41,220 nt of DNA from Bodo saltans (Eukaryota; Euglenozoa; Kinetoplastea; Eubodonida; Bodonidae): assembly GCA_001460835.1 (NCBI GenBank), contig CYKH01000047.1, positions 1-41,220 on the forward strand. The letters are read 5' to 3'. Every line of letters starts with the position of its first letter. Position 1 is the first letter of the stretch. Shown piece by piece: positions 1 to 9,200 of this stretch. The notes beneath the pieces are model-generated. The model ran no database searches, was not told where the DNA came from, and saw only the letters and a list, made by a program, of their open reading frames with translations. The position numbers were made by a program, and so were the translations under genes.

Positions 1-1
1 C

Positions 2-277
2 TGCAAGGCGATGCTGCACCCTGCAATTGCAACGTGTGCCTTTGCCGTAGCAGAGAACATGGATCATATGGCACGGTATCGGCTCTGTATGAGTCGCCAT
101 ACCTTAAATTTATCAGATGACGACGTGATGTCGTGTGATTTAGGATCTGTTTCTCGCATATTGAAACGTAGCGTCACCGGCAGTGTAGATGACGTCCCCC
201 TTCCCACCCTCCGCCCCTACCAGCGTTTGTCTAAGCAGCAAGGAGCGTTAATGCGGCATTATCTACAATTGAATTGA
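2..277 (+). CDS. 3' end of an unrecognised protein gene (partial)
   Basis: An open frame enters from the left edge of the window and ends at TGA 275-277, giving about 91 residues. The first ATG in this frame is at 11, but the frame is open upstream of it, so the true start probably lies outside the window. The peptide is rich in Met, Cys and Arg in its first half and contains the stretch SDDDVMSCDLGSVSRILKRS. I recognise no domain. The stop falls inside a short ATTGA-type tandem repeat (about 268-282). It sits on the same strand as the CDC48-like gene that follows about 115 bases later, as expected for members of one polycistronic unit. It could also be non-coding sequence that happens to be open. 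Confidence 0.4.
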   Translation, partial: CKAMLHPAIATCAFAVAENMDHMARYRLCMSRHTLNLSDDDVMSCDLGSVSRILKRSVTGSVDDVPLPTLRPYQRLSKQQGALMRHYLQLN

Positions 278-392
278 ATTGAAGACACCAGTCCCACATC
301 AAGAAACGTCGAATGCTTGGCTTCTCGTATTGAACTATTATGTTCTCTCCCATGTAAAGTCTTTCCATGTTTGATAAGTTTTCATCGTATCA

Positions 393-3236
393 ATGGCACA
401 AACAGAGTATTTGGGCACCTTAAGAGTGGCGGAGGGGCCTCAGGTGCGCCAAGGGCTTGTCGTATTGAATCACAAGGACGCCGAACGCTTTGGTATTGAC
501 GGTTCAACTCCAATTCTGATTCGTGGCTTGCGTCGCACCGTAGCAGATGTGGAGCTCGACGGCACACTTCCTGCAGGCACCATATCAATGAATGATGTGA
601 CCTGTCGTAACGCGCGTGCTAAGGTGGGGCTAGATGTTGGGTTGTTCGCGGCCGATTCCAAAGAGCTCACGAAACTGGTATTCACTCCACTTCTTCGCTC
701 CACCGATCGCGCAGAGAACCTTGAGCGTGATTTCCTGACTCCAGCTCTCACTGGAGAAAATAGGGGCCTCAGGTGCGCCAAGGGCTTGTCGTATTGAATC
801 CCAAGGATGGCGAACGCTTTGGTATTGACGGTTCAACGCCAATTCTGATTCGTGGCTTGCGCCGCACCGTAGCAGATGTGGAGCTCGAGGGCACACTTCC
901 TGCAGGGACAATATCAATGAGCGATGTGAGCTGTCGTAACGCGCGTGCTAAGGTGGGGCTAGATGTTGGATTGTTCAGGGCCGATTCCAAAGAGCTCACG
1001 AAAGTTGTATTCACTCCACTTCTTCGCTCCACCGATCCTCCCGAGAACCTTGAGCGTGACTACCTGATTCCAGCACTTACTGGAGAAAATGCATATCGTT
1101 CTCTTCATGAGGGTGATAAGTTTATTGTCCATCGTGACAACGGTTCAAGCGTTTCGTTTCTCGTTGCTCAGTTAACCTTGAGCGTGATTTCCTGACTCCA
1201 GCTCTCACTGGAGAAAATGCATATCGTTCTTTGCATGAGGGTGATAAATTTACTGCCCAGTGTGACAACGGTTCAAGCGTTTCGTTTCTCGTTGCTCAGT
1301 TGATGCTCAACAGCGAAGGGATACCGTACGGCATGGTGAACAATGAGACATCCATCACCTGCACGGAGCCAGTTTCTCTCGAACAGCACCTGAAAGAAGA
1401 GAGGAGTGCAGGTCTCCGATATTCTGACATCGGTGGATGTGAGCATGCCCTCATTGCTGTCAAGGAACTGGCGTTTCGTTTCTCGTTGCTCAGTTGACGC
1501 TCAACAGCGAAGGCATACCGTACGGCATGGTGAACAATGAAACATCCATCGCCTGCACGGAGCCTGTCTCTCTCGAGCAGCACCTGAAAGAAGAGAAGAG
1601 CGCAGGTCTCCGATATTCTGACATTGGTGGATGTGAGCATGCCCTCATTGCTGTCAAGGAACTGGTGGAACTGCCCCTTAAGAACCCTGAAGCGTTTCAA
1701 CGGATTGGCATCACACCGCCCCAAGGAGTTCTCTTGTTTGGACCACCTGGTACTGGTAAGACGAGAATTGCCCGGGCAGTAGCGAACGAGTCAGGTGCGT
1801 TCTTTATTACGATTAACGGCCCGGAAATTATCGCAGCGGAGCGAGGTGCAAGCGAGAAAAAACTGCGTGCAGCATTTGAGCTCGCATCCCGCAACGCACC
1901 TTCGATTATTTTTATCGATGAAATCGACAGCATCGCACCGAGTCGTGAGAAAAGCTCGTCTTCGGATGAACGCCGAATGGTGACGATGCTGCTCACTCTG
2001 ATGGATGGCATGGTATCTCGCAACCAGGTCGTGGTGATTGCAGCGACAAACCGACCTAATTCGTTGGACCCCGCACTTCGTCGCTCTGGGCGTTTTGATC
2101 GCGAGGTTGATGTTGGCGTACCCCACGAGAAGGGACGCCTAGAGCTCCTCAACATTCACTTGAGCGGGATAACGATTCTTTCAGACGAAGTGAAGAGCAA
2201 CATAGCAGACATTGCGCGAGATACCCATGGATACGTCGGTGCCGATATCGCACAGCTGTGCGTAGAGGCGGTGATGAATAGCTTGCGAAAAGTGAGAGAC
2301 ACCGTTTCTCAGTTCGATCCCAACGCCGCCAGCGCGGCGCTCGGTCGTGCGAAAGTAACTCTGCAAGACTTCCGGGATGTTATGAAGAAGATGACGCCGT
2401 CAGCTTTGGCAGAAATGAACATGGAGCGCCCCTCAGTGAAATGGGACGACATTATCGGCCTTGAGGAGGTCAAGAGGCTCTTGGACGAGTCAATCACTCA
2501 CCCTATTGAATTTCCGGAGGAGTACGCACGATTTGGTGTGGCTCCAGCGAAAGGAATTCTGCTCTACGGTAAACCTGGGTGCGGCAAAACGCTATTGGCT
2601 CGTGCCGTGGCCAGCCAAAGCAAAGCAAACTTTATCTCCATCAAAGGCCCGGAGCTCTTATCTAAGTGGTACGGTGAGTCTGAGGAGAACATCCGCCGTT
2701 TGTTCGATCGTGCTCGCAGCGCTGCCCCTTGCATAATTTTCTTTGACGAGATTGATTCGATTGCGAAGTGGCGTGGTGGAAGCGATTCCTCTGCGTCTGA
2801 TCGCGTGCTGAACCAGCTCCTCACGGAGATGGATGGCCTCACCCCAAGTAATGACGTCTATATCATCGGCGCTACGAATGTTGAGGATGAACTCGACCCA
2901 GCCATAAAACGACCAGGGCGGCTTGATATGCTGATTGAAATTCCACTTCCCAGCAAGGCCACTATTTTAGACATGTTCGACAAGAAGCTCAAGAGGGACG
3001 TTTTGGGTGGCGATGTTAATTTAGAAGCCATCGCTGATAGGCTCGAGGGCGCGTCTGGCGCGGAAATTACTTCTGTTTGCCAGCGTGCTGCCTCTAATGC
3101 GATCCGTTACCAAATTTCTGAAAATCGAGAAGCAAAGAAGCAGGGTAGGGCTCCGCTTGTGACGAAAATATCGCACGCAGACCTCGAAAAAGCGCTGGGC
3201 GATGTCTTAAAAGAAGCCAACAAACGTGGTCACTAG
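393..3236 (+). CDS. CDC48/VCP/p97-like AAA+ ATPase, coding sequence interleaved from two versions
   Basis: Hexameric unfoldase of the CDC48/p97 family, which extracts ubiquitinated clients in cytosol and nucleus. ATG 393 opens a CDC48 N domain. Two AAA+ modules follow. In a 730-residue reading the first has Walker A GPPGTGKT (233-240) and Walker B IIFIDEID (Asp292/Glu293). The second has GKPGCGKT (509-516) and FFDEID (Asp568/Glu569). Arginine-finger-region motifs RRSGRFDRE and KRPGRLD are present. The straight reading is broken three times between 762 and 1495 by partial duplications with stops. Both 393-440 + 770-1172 + 1495-3236 and 393-761 + 1219-1470 + 1665-3236 are exactly 2193 bases and in frame. 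The long frame from 1494 begins at TTG and is not a true start. Family p97 is about 800 residues; this one ends just after the last AAA lid with no acidic, Tyr-containing tail. It is probably a divergent paralog rather than the canonical VCP. Family call is firm; gene structure is uncertain. Confidence 0.85.
433..1172 (+). repeat. Imperfect direct duplication of the CDC48 N-domain coding sequence (copies 433-761 and 762-1090)
   Basis: Bases 433-761 recur from 762 with an offset of 329, which breaks the reading frame. By eye there are about 25 differences in about 320 bases. Many change an amino acid, for example His/Pro, Asn/Ser, Arg-Ala/Pro-Pro and Phe/Tyr. The junction lies in the shared string AGGGGCCTCAG. 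The second copy continues without a break to 1172, while the first copy resumes at 1219. Confidence 0.9.
1046..1302 (+). repeat. Second overlapping duplication in the CDC48 gene (copies 1046-1172 and 1174-1300)
   Basis: The string AACCTTGAGCGTGA and what follows occurs at 1046 and again at 1174 (offset 128). The second copy carries the sequence variants seen at 717-761 (TTTCCTGACTCC, GCTCTCACTGG), not those at 1046. The sequence therefore has switched back to the version that began at 393. The switch creates a stop at 1193-1195. Confidence 0.88.
1276..1664 (+). repeat. Third overlapping duplication in the CDC48 gene (copies about 1276-1470 and 1470-1664)
   Basis: GTTTCGTTTCTCGTTGCTCAGTTG occurs near 1278 and again near 1472 (offset 194). 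The following 168 bases differ at about 10 positions. The switch at 1470/1471 ends the upstream frame at a TGA (1495-1497) and enters the copy that runs uninterrupted to the gene's stop codon. Confidence 0.88.
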
Positions 3237-3380
3237 CATTTATTAGAAAAAAAAGGATTTCTCTCGCCAACATCCCGATTATGAGCACGCACGTTTGTTT
3301 GTTGCGCATGCGTTTGCGTTGTGCGCGGTGTGACATGAGCGGTTCGTTCGTTTTGCTCCAACTGCAAATAAGAACATCAT

Positions 3381-3575
3381 ATGGCAGACCGACCAGGAAA
3401 GACCGACGCATGGGCACATCAATGGCTGTCGCTTGCCCATCTCGAAGACCGAGTGGAGCTCCTCCTCGGCTGCGGAATACAACAGGACGACATATTGAAG
3501 TTGGAGCCTTGGGAACTTGCTGACATCCTTCGCATATCGTTGGACATAGTGATGCGCTGGTGTCTGAAGAGCTGA
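3381..3575 (+). CDS. Probable N-terminal part of the following P-loop protein, in a different frame
   Basis: ATG 3381 opens a 64-residue frame ending at TGA 3573-3575. A pyrimidine-leaning stretch lies just upstream (about 3340-3360). The peptide is leucine-rich and probably helical (WLSLAHLEDRVELLLG, LEPWELADILRISLDIV), a plausible folded domain rather than a complete protein. It overlaps the next open frame, which has no ATG near its beginning and is open from 3524. A frame change of -1 (or +2) within 3524-3572 would join them into one protein of about 828 residues. I therefore treat this as the 5' part of one gene with a sequencing or real frameshift. A separate small protein is the alternative. 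Confidence 0.45.
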   Translation: MADRPGKTDAWAHQWLSLAHLEDRVELLLGCGIQQDDILKLEPWELADILRISLDIVMRWCLKS

Positions 3576-5866
3576 CGATCGCGTCTCGTGCCAGATTTCG
3601 CGATCGTCGTCAAGTCAATGAGACAGAGGTTGTGTACGGTCGTCACCGTAGTGACTGCACTGGCACGCTTCCACCGCTGCGTTCCGGAGAGATCGCCGTG
3701 TCAGTTGAGGTGGCCTACGCTTTGGGCTACGGGGTGCGGCGTGAGCTTGCCTCGAGTGCAGGCCTTGACAAGTCTGTGACACTGCAGCGCATGGAACATG
3801 TGTCGCGATGGCGCATCATTCGCGACGGTGTCGTTGGGGGAGTGAAAAGCGGCATTATCGCACAATTGCCTCCATCACGTGGGGTGACTACAGTTCGCAT
3901 CGTCACGCACACCGGGCGCTCGATGGTGGTCAAGGCGACGCAAGACGAAAGCCTCGGCCCAAATGAAATCTCTGTGTCCCCACGGCTTGCAACCTGCCTT
4001 GGGCTGACGCATGCTGCCTGGGCCGCAGGGTGCCTGGTTGGCAGCCATGCGCAAGTAGCCAGCAGGAGGACTCCCCCACACCCCAGTCTTCTTGCAGTGT
4101 ACGATGAGCCGTCGATGCGCCCGGCAGATTCAGCGTCGTATGAGGACCCAGTGACAGAAGTTGTCCTGCAGCCACTTGACCGTAACACTTTCACTGATAA
4201 GGAGCTGGACAGCACTGAGCATCGTACTGCGTTGTACGAGCACGTAGGACTGTGTGTTGGCGATGTGATTGCACTGAACGTGGTAGCTCCAGGCATGCGT
4301 GCAGTTGTCGCTGAGATCAAGACCAAGGCTCGGCGCAGCACGCCAAGTGGTGAGGTGATCTACTTAGATCAAGGTGAGAAGTTAGGTGCAGCACTCACCT
4401 TCAAAGCGAAAGTATCGCAGGTCCCATACATGAAGGAACGCTTACCCCCCATCAGCCTCGTTGAGGCCCCCTTCACCACGCGCGAAGGAAAGACAATAAG
4501 AAAGAGAGTTTCCTTTTCGGAGGCATTCCCCAACTTAGCAATTCTCACAATCCGTGCAAAGTCGTCCATTGTGCACCCGCTATCTCTGTGCATTCGTTGC
4601 AGTGGTGCTGCTTTGGTGGTGGACGAGCACTCAGCGACGTTTCCTTTGCCGTGTTCAGGGGGCGCTTCAGGAGCACAGAACGTGCCGTTGCACTTTGTAT
4701 TGGCGACGGGTGGCGAGGAACGCAGCGTTTGCATTTCGCGGAATTGTTGCAGTAGGTCACCAAATTTCGTTGACGTAGAAATCACTGTCTCAGAAGGTAC
4801 AGCAGAGACGTCGTTCCCATCTGTTTCGATGCATTCACTGCTAGCGCAAGAGGCGCTTCGTCAATATGGTGTTATGCAGCTTGAGAGGCAAAAGTCTTTC
4901 TCCAGAGAAGCCACATCAGGTCGATGCGTTTGCTACCTCGTTGTTGGGCCTTCGCTGAGCGGGAAGTCCTTTGTTGGAAATGCATTAGCTCGAAGTGTTG
5001 TATTTCCCATGTCCACCTCAGACAAAAACATTGAATTTCCTTTGGTGAATCATCATGGCTTTGCTCGCGTGTGCGACCCTGCGTGCCCTACGCGTCAGGC
5101 TATTGTTGCTGAGGCCAGAAGCTTGCGCTTGCCGCCGAAAGATGCTGGAACTGAACTGGCAGAAGAGTGCGCAATCGAGAACTTCAGCGCCATCGAGGAG
5201 GTGCTGGTCCAACGAAACCGATGGGGCTGGACGCACATCGTTCTTGTGGTGGTCGCACCACCGTCGTCGTTTGATGCCACATTGGCTGCATTGGAGTGCA
5301 TTGCGCCCAACAAACTACGTGCTGAAGCCACGGCCCATGTTATAAACAACAAGTGTGCATCGGAGTGTGGTGCCGCCAAAGTCGAGAACAGGAAGCTACA
5401 AGTGCCTTTACTCAACTGTTCATCATTCCAGACGGTGGGTGATCCTGTTGCCCAAGTACTTGGCACGTGTGTACCAATTGTGTCTCTTCGCACGAAGCGG
5501 CGGCTCGTGGCAGCCTCACGTGGCAACACTCCCAGCATCGAAGTACTCCCACCCAGCAAAATTCTGTTGCACGCCAATGCCGTTCAAGTTGGAGGAAGTC
5601 GCCCAGTGATGTTGCACATGCCGACCAATGAAATAAATGAAGCGACGGCACTGCCTTTGGCAACGCCACCGCCACCACCACCGAACCCGAAATCAGAAGA
5701 TGACATTATTCAGCGGATGCTGCTGCAACGACCTCCAAAAGGCCACGAGGCGATGAACACGGGCGAGGCCCACGTCCCTGTTGTTATTTTGTTGTCCCCC
5801 CTACCCTGTGATAATGAAGAGGAGGAGGAGCTGTACCATGGGCCTTTGCACCGAATGGTACTGTGA
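3560..5866 (+). CDS. Uncharacterised P-loop protein with possible CDC48/PEX1-type N-domain-like segments
   Basis: The frame is open from 3524. The codon at 3560 is GTG and the first in-frame ATG is 3791 (691 residues), yet the peptide before 3791 looks coding, so the true start may be ATG 3381 through a frameshift. The N-terminal half contains phrases such as ISVSPRLATCLGL and TEVVLQPLDRNTF that resemble the double-psi-barrel N domains of CDC48/PEX1-like ATPases; this is a weak, by-eye similarity. A P-loop (VVGPSLSGKS) is encoded around 4944-4970, but I see no obvious Walker B or AAA second region of homology, so it is not a normal AAA+ module. A proline run (PPPPPP) lies near 5670-5690, and the C-terminus is acidic (NEEEEEL). 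It directly follows the CDC48-like gene. Function unknown. Confidence 0.7.
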   Translation: MSEELTIASRARFRDRRQVNETEVVYGRHRSDCTGTLPPLRSGEIAVSVEVAYALGYGVRRELASSAGLDKSVTLQRMEHVSRWRIIRDGVVGGVKSGIIAQLPPSRGVTTVRIVTHTGRSMVVKATQDESLGPNEISVSPRLATCLGLTHAAWAAGCLVGSHAQVASRRTPPHPSLLAVYDEPSMRPADSASYEDPVTEVVLQPLDRNTFTDKELDSTEHRTALYEHVGLCVGDVIALNVVAPGMRAVVAEIKTKARRSTPSGEVIYLDQGEKLGAALTFKAKVSQVPYMKERLPPISLVEAPFTTREGKTIRKRVSFSEAFPNLAILTIRAKSSIVHPLSLCIRCSGAALVVDEHSATFPLPCSGGASGAQNVPLHFVLATGGEERSVCISRNCCSRSPNFVDVEITVSEGTAETSFPSVSMHSLLAQEALRQYGVMQLERQKSFSREATSGRCVCYLVVGPSLSGKSFVGNALARSVVFPMSTSDKNIEFPLVNHHGFARVCDPACPTRQAIVAEARSLRLPPKDAGTELAEECAIENFSAIEEVLVQRNRWGWTHIVLVVVAPPSSFDATLAALECIAPNKLRAEATAHVINNKCASECGAAKVENRKLQVPLLNCSSFQTVGDPVAQVLGTCVPIVSLRTKRRLVAASRGNTPSIEVLPPSKILLHANAVQVGGSRPVMLHMPTNEINEATALPLATPPPPPPNPKSEDDIIQRMLLQRPPKGHEAMNTGEAHVPVVILLSPLPCDNEEEEELYHGPLHRMVL

Positions 5867-6285
5867 CGTCCTTTGAACCAGAGCGCACAACAATAACAGC
5901 GGTACGGTGGGTGGGGAGACAAGTGATGCACTAAATAGATGCAAGGTCGGCATACGGAATCGAAGCCATCAGGCGGAATACCAGACGCCTACTTCAGGAG
6001 TTACCTGAACGTACCAGGATTGCTCGATCAGGGCACGGCAACCGGAAGGAAGGGTTGCCAATTTGAACCAAATAACGTACGTGTTTTCTCAATTTAGGTG
6101 GAGTGGAGTACGTTAGCAGTACATTCCCATCCCTTAGTTTAGCAATAACAATTCGATGTTTACGGTGTCTGAAAACGTCTTGCGACAACTTGCGAGCATG
6201 CGCATGCAATGTTGATCGGTGCCGCCCTCTCACAAAATGTACACTTCTTGCTTCTTTGTTGGAATGTCAAGCTCTGCCATCAAGC
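5867..6285 (+). other. Intergenic region before the deubiquitinase gene
   Basis: About 420 bases with no supported gene. An open frame in the USP frame extends back to 6103 but begins with GTG and reads like untranslated sequence. Two pyrimidine-rich tracts with AG are visible: GTTTTCTCAATTTAG ending at 6097, and CTTCTTGCTTCTTTGTTGG at about 6244-6262 followed by AGs at 6271 and 6284. The second is immediately before ATG 6286. Confidence 0.5.
6243..6284 (+). promoter_or_regulatory. Candidate spliced-leader acceptor for the USP gene
   Basis: Pyrimidine-rich tract (6243-6262) followed by AG at 6270-6271 and again at 6283-6284, directly before ATG 6286. This supports 6286 as the start rather than the GTG at 6103. 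The alternative AG at 6096-6097 would leave a 188-base leader with several upstream ATGs. Confidence 0.45.
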
Positions 6286-9200
6286 ATGTCAGTCTTTCAT
6301 CCCGGGCTTGAAGCCACGCCAAGTGGTGAGGAGCACCTGAACCATCCTCCACGACCAGCGCCAATCAACGATAGGGCGGTAGAACATTCGGCGACAGAGG
6401 GTAGCCTGGTGGAAGGACCCAGTGTGACTCCAGAGACGCTAACAGAGACGCTACCAGAGAACTCCACGACGACAATGGAGGCGCCTTCAGACGCTGAAAT
6501 TCCTCTGCAGTGCTCAGACCAATCAACTTTCGTTGGCAACATGATGGGTCACCTCGAGTGTACAGATGACGTGTCAGAGTCTTGGGCCATCAATGCGAAC
6601 CATGTATCGTCACCGGTAGCACCGTATGGAAGCCAATGCTCCATGTCTGACGACAAAATAACAAGCGAGGAAGTTTTGAGCGAGGTGCGGCACACCGTCG
6701 AACCTTCAGTCGAGCTTGAACAATTAGTTGCAACAGTAATTAGTGCAGAGCGCGCCAACGCGGCTCCACCGTCACCTTCGACTAGAGTATTTTACGAGAA
6801 ACTTCAGCGCTCGACGGTCTTACGCAACTACGCCAAACACCTCGAAGACGCTCATGTCACTCCAGAGGCGATTTTGGAGAACCCCACCAATGCAATGGAT
6901 GGTATCCTTCAAGTGGATGGCCACCTCCCCCTGATGGTTGCCCAGGCAGCTAGTGTTAGCCCGTGCTTCCACCTATTCGACCGCATTGCGTTGCACGCAC
7001 CGGAGCTGTATGTCACGATGACCGATAATAGTCGAGCCCCAGTCTTGGAGGCGTTGGTGCAAACGCAACCGATCATCGACGCCACATTCAAATTCGGTAT
7101 CGCATTTAAGCAAAGCCCGAACGTCGCAAACCTCGTCAAAGCTCTGAACAAGCGCCGTGGAGGCTACACGATGCTGCCACACTTGGTGGGGACCAGCGGT
7201 GCGTTCAATGTGGCGATCGAGGCATCGCCTCAGTGGCGGAGTGAGGGGGCGTTGATGAGAGCGTACCCCGAATGCGACCAGAAGTTGGCGGAGTTCATCG
7301 CCACCTTCTGGTGCCGTGTGGACGCGGAGCGCGGGGCTGTGTCGAGTAGGGAAGCTAACGAGATGCAGCAAATAAGCGAAGCTCTTGACAAGCTCGCACT
7401 ACCAGTTGCTGCATCCTGTGGCGAGGAGCAACACGCGAGCACTTCATCCGCCTGGACGATTGAAGGAAGCACTTTCGAACCGCATCATATCGAGACGAGA
7501 CATGACGAACCTTCCGTGAGCGGAGCAATAGCACCCCTTGCCGGAAAGAGAGCACCCATGATGCAATCATCTGCCCCTTCAGCAGAAGTGACGATTTACA
7601 TGGACGAGTTCGGATTAACGTGTGATGAAGTAGAGCAGTACATCCACGAATGTAACAGTAGCGACGTTGAAACAATCTGGAACTTGTTAAACACGAAGCG
7701 TCGATGGGATGCGCAGGTTGCAAGAATTCAAGAAACACTTCGTAGCGGCGCCCCGGAAGTGGATGTTATTGTTCGCGCTCTCGTAAACAGCAACGGAGTT
7801 GTCAATAGAGCGACGCTTGAGTTGATGCAGTCAGCGACTGCTGCGCGCAACTCGGGACCTTCCAGTCCTCCACTAATGGACTCCACATCATCTTCGTCAT
7901 TACCATCTACCAGTAGCGGCTCGCCAACCGATGCAGCACTTGCACCTTGTGGCGCATCACTCGGCACCCTTCAGTCCACACCAGCTCCGCCGCAACCCGC
8001 AAATTCAGCCCCAACAGAGCAGTCAGACTCACAAGGAGCGCCTGCATCGGTAGTATTCTCTTCATGGGAACTAACCCTTTACATGAAGGAGTTTGGATTG
8101 ACGCTTGACGAAGTGAGGCAGTTTATTGGTGAATGCAACAGCAGCGACAAAAGATCAGTTTGGAGTTTTTTACGCACGAAGCGTCACTGGGACGTGCAAA
8201 TTGAAGAGATCCAACAATTTCTTGGTAGCATCACTCCTGAGGTGGATGTGATTGTCCACGCCCTTGAAAATAACAATGGAATGGTGAATGTTGCAACGTA
8301 TGAGTTGTTGCAGTCAATGCCGGCTGCTACCAGTTCGGGAACGTCCTGCCCCCCGGTGATGGACGCTTCTCGTTCCTTGCCATCGCCATCTGGTGCCGCC
8401 AGCATTAACTATGAATGTCCGGGTGCAGCACTTGCATCGAGTTCCGCATCACCACTGCCTAGCGGCACAGTTACACAGCAACATGAAAAATGTTTCATAG
8501 AGTCCACGCTTCACAAGGGGTACCACAACGTTTCTTACGGAGGGTCGCAAGGAAGTCGAAGTTTATTGGTTGTCAATCATCTGACCTCAACGGAACGTGA
8601 TCTGACGTCACGTGCAAACGATGTAAATATGGCTGGTGTTCATAGTGCTTCTTGCGACCAGACACGCTTGAGACCAATGGAATCAATCGATGCATCACTG
8701 GGTGAGGGTGAGTCTGGCTATCGAAGTACGATTCGGGGGGACACCACGTTTGACATGATGCAACTCGGGAATGAAGCAACACGAGAGGTAGCCAGTGCTC
8801 CGAGAGCGGTTACCGATGTTTCAAGGCACCGAGTAGATGTGGCCCGCAATGTATGTCCAACACGTGGTCTGGCCAACATTGGCAATAGCTGCTACTTCAA
8901 TAGCCCATTGCAGCTGCTGTTTTGTGTGTACGGGAGCACCTTCATGCACCTGCCTCCCAATGCGTTGGGTAGGTTGGTGCGACATGTACGCGGCGAGGGT
9001 GAAGGGATCGCGAAATCAGATCTGAGCAACCTCTTGAGTGGTCTGTTACGTGCTGTTCAAAACCTTAGCCCTGAAGCACGCGAAAAGTTCGCAGCGTATC
9101 GACAGTCTGACTCGAGTTCGGCTGCTATCCACATCCTCATGCTGATTGAGGTAGAGTCGCTTCGACTGCCGCTGCCGTACCGTTTTACGTCTGTTCCGCT

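Noticed and set aside
1494-1496. Possible start codon of the long AAA ATPase frame
   Set aside because: It is TTG (Leu in QLTLN) in the middle of a CDC48 N-domain/linker sequence that clearly continues upstream in the other segments.
6103-6285. N-terminal extension of the deubiquitinase
   Set aside because: It begins with GTG, reads Cys-rich and unlike a protein domain, and contains the likely splice acceptor.
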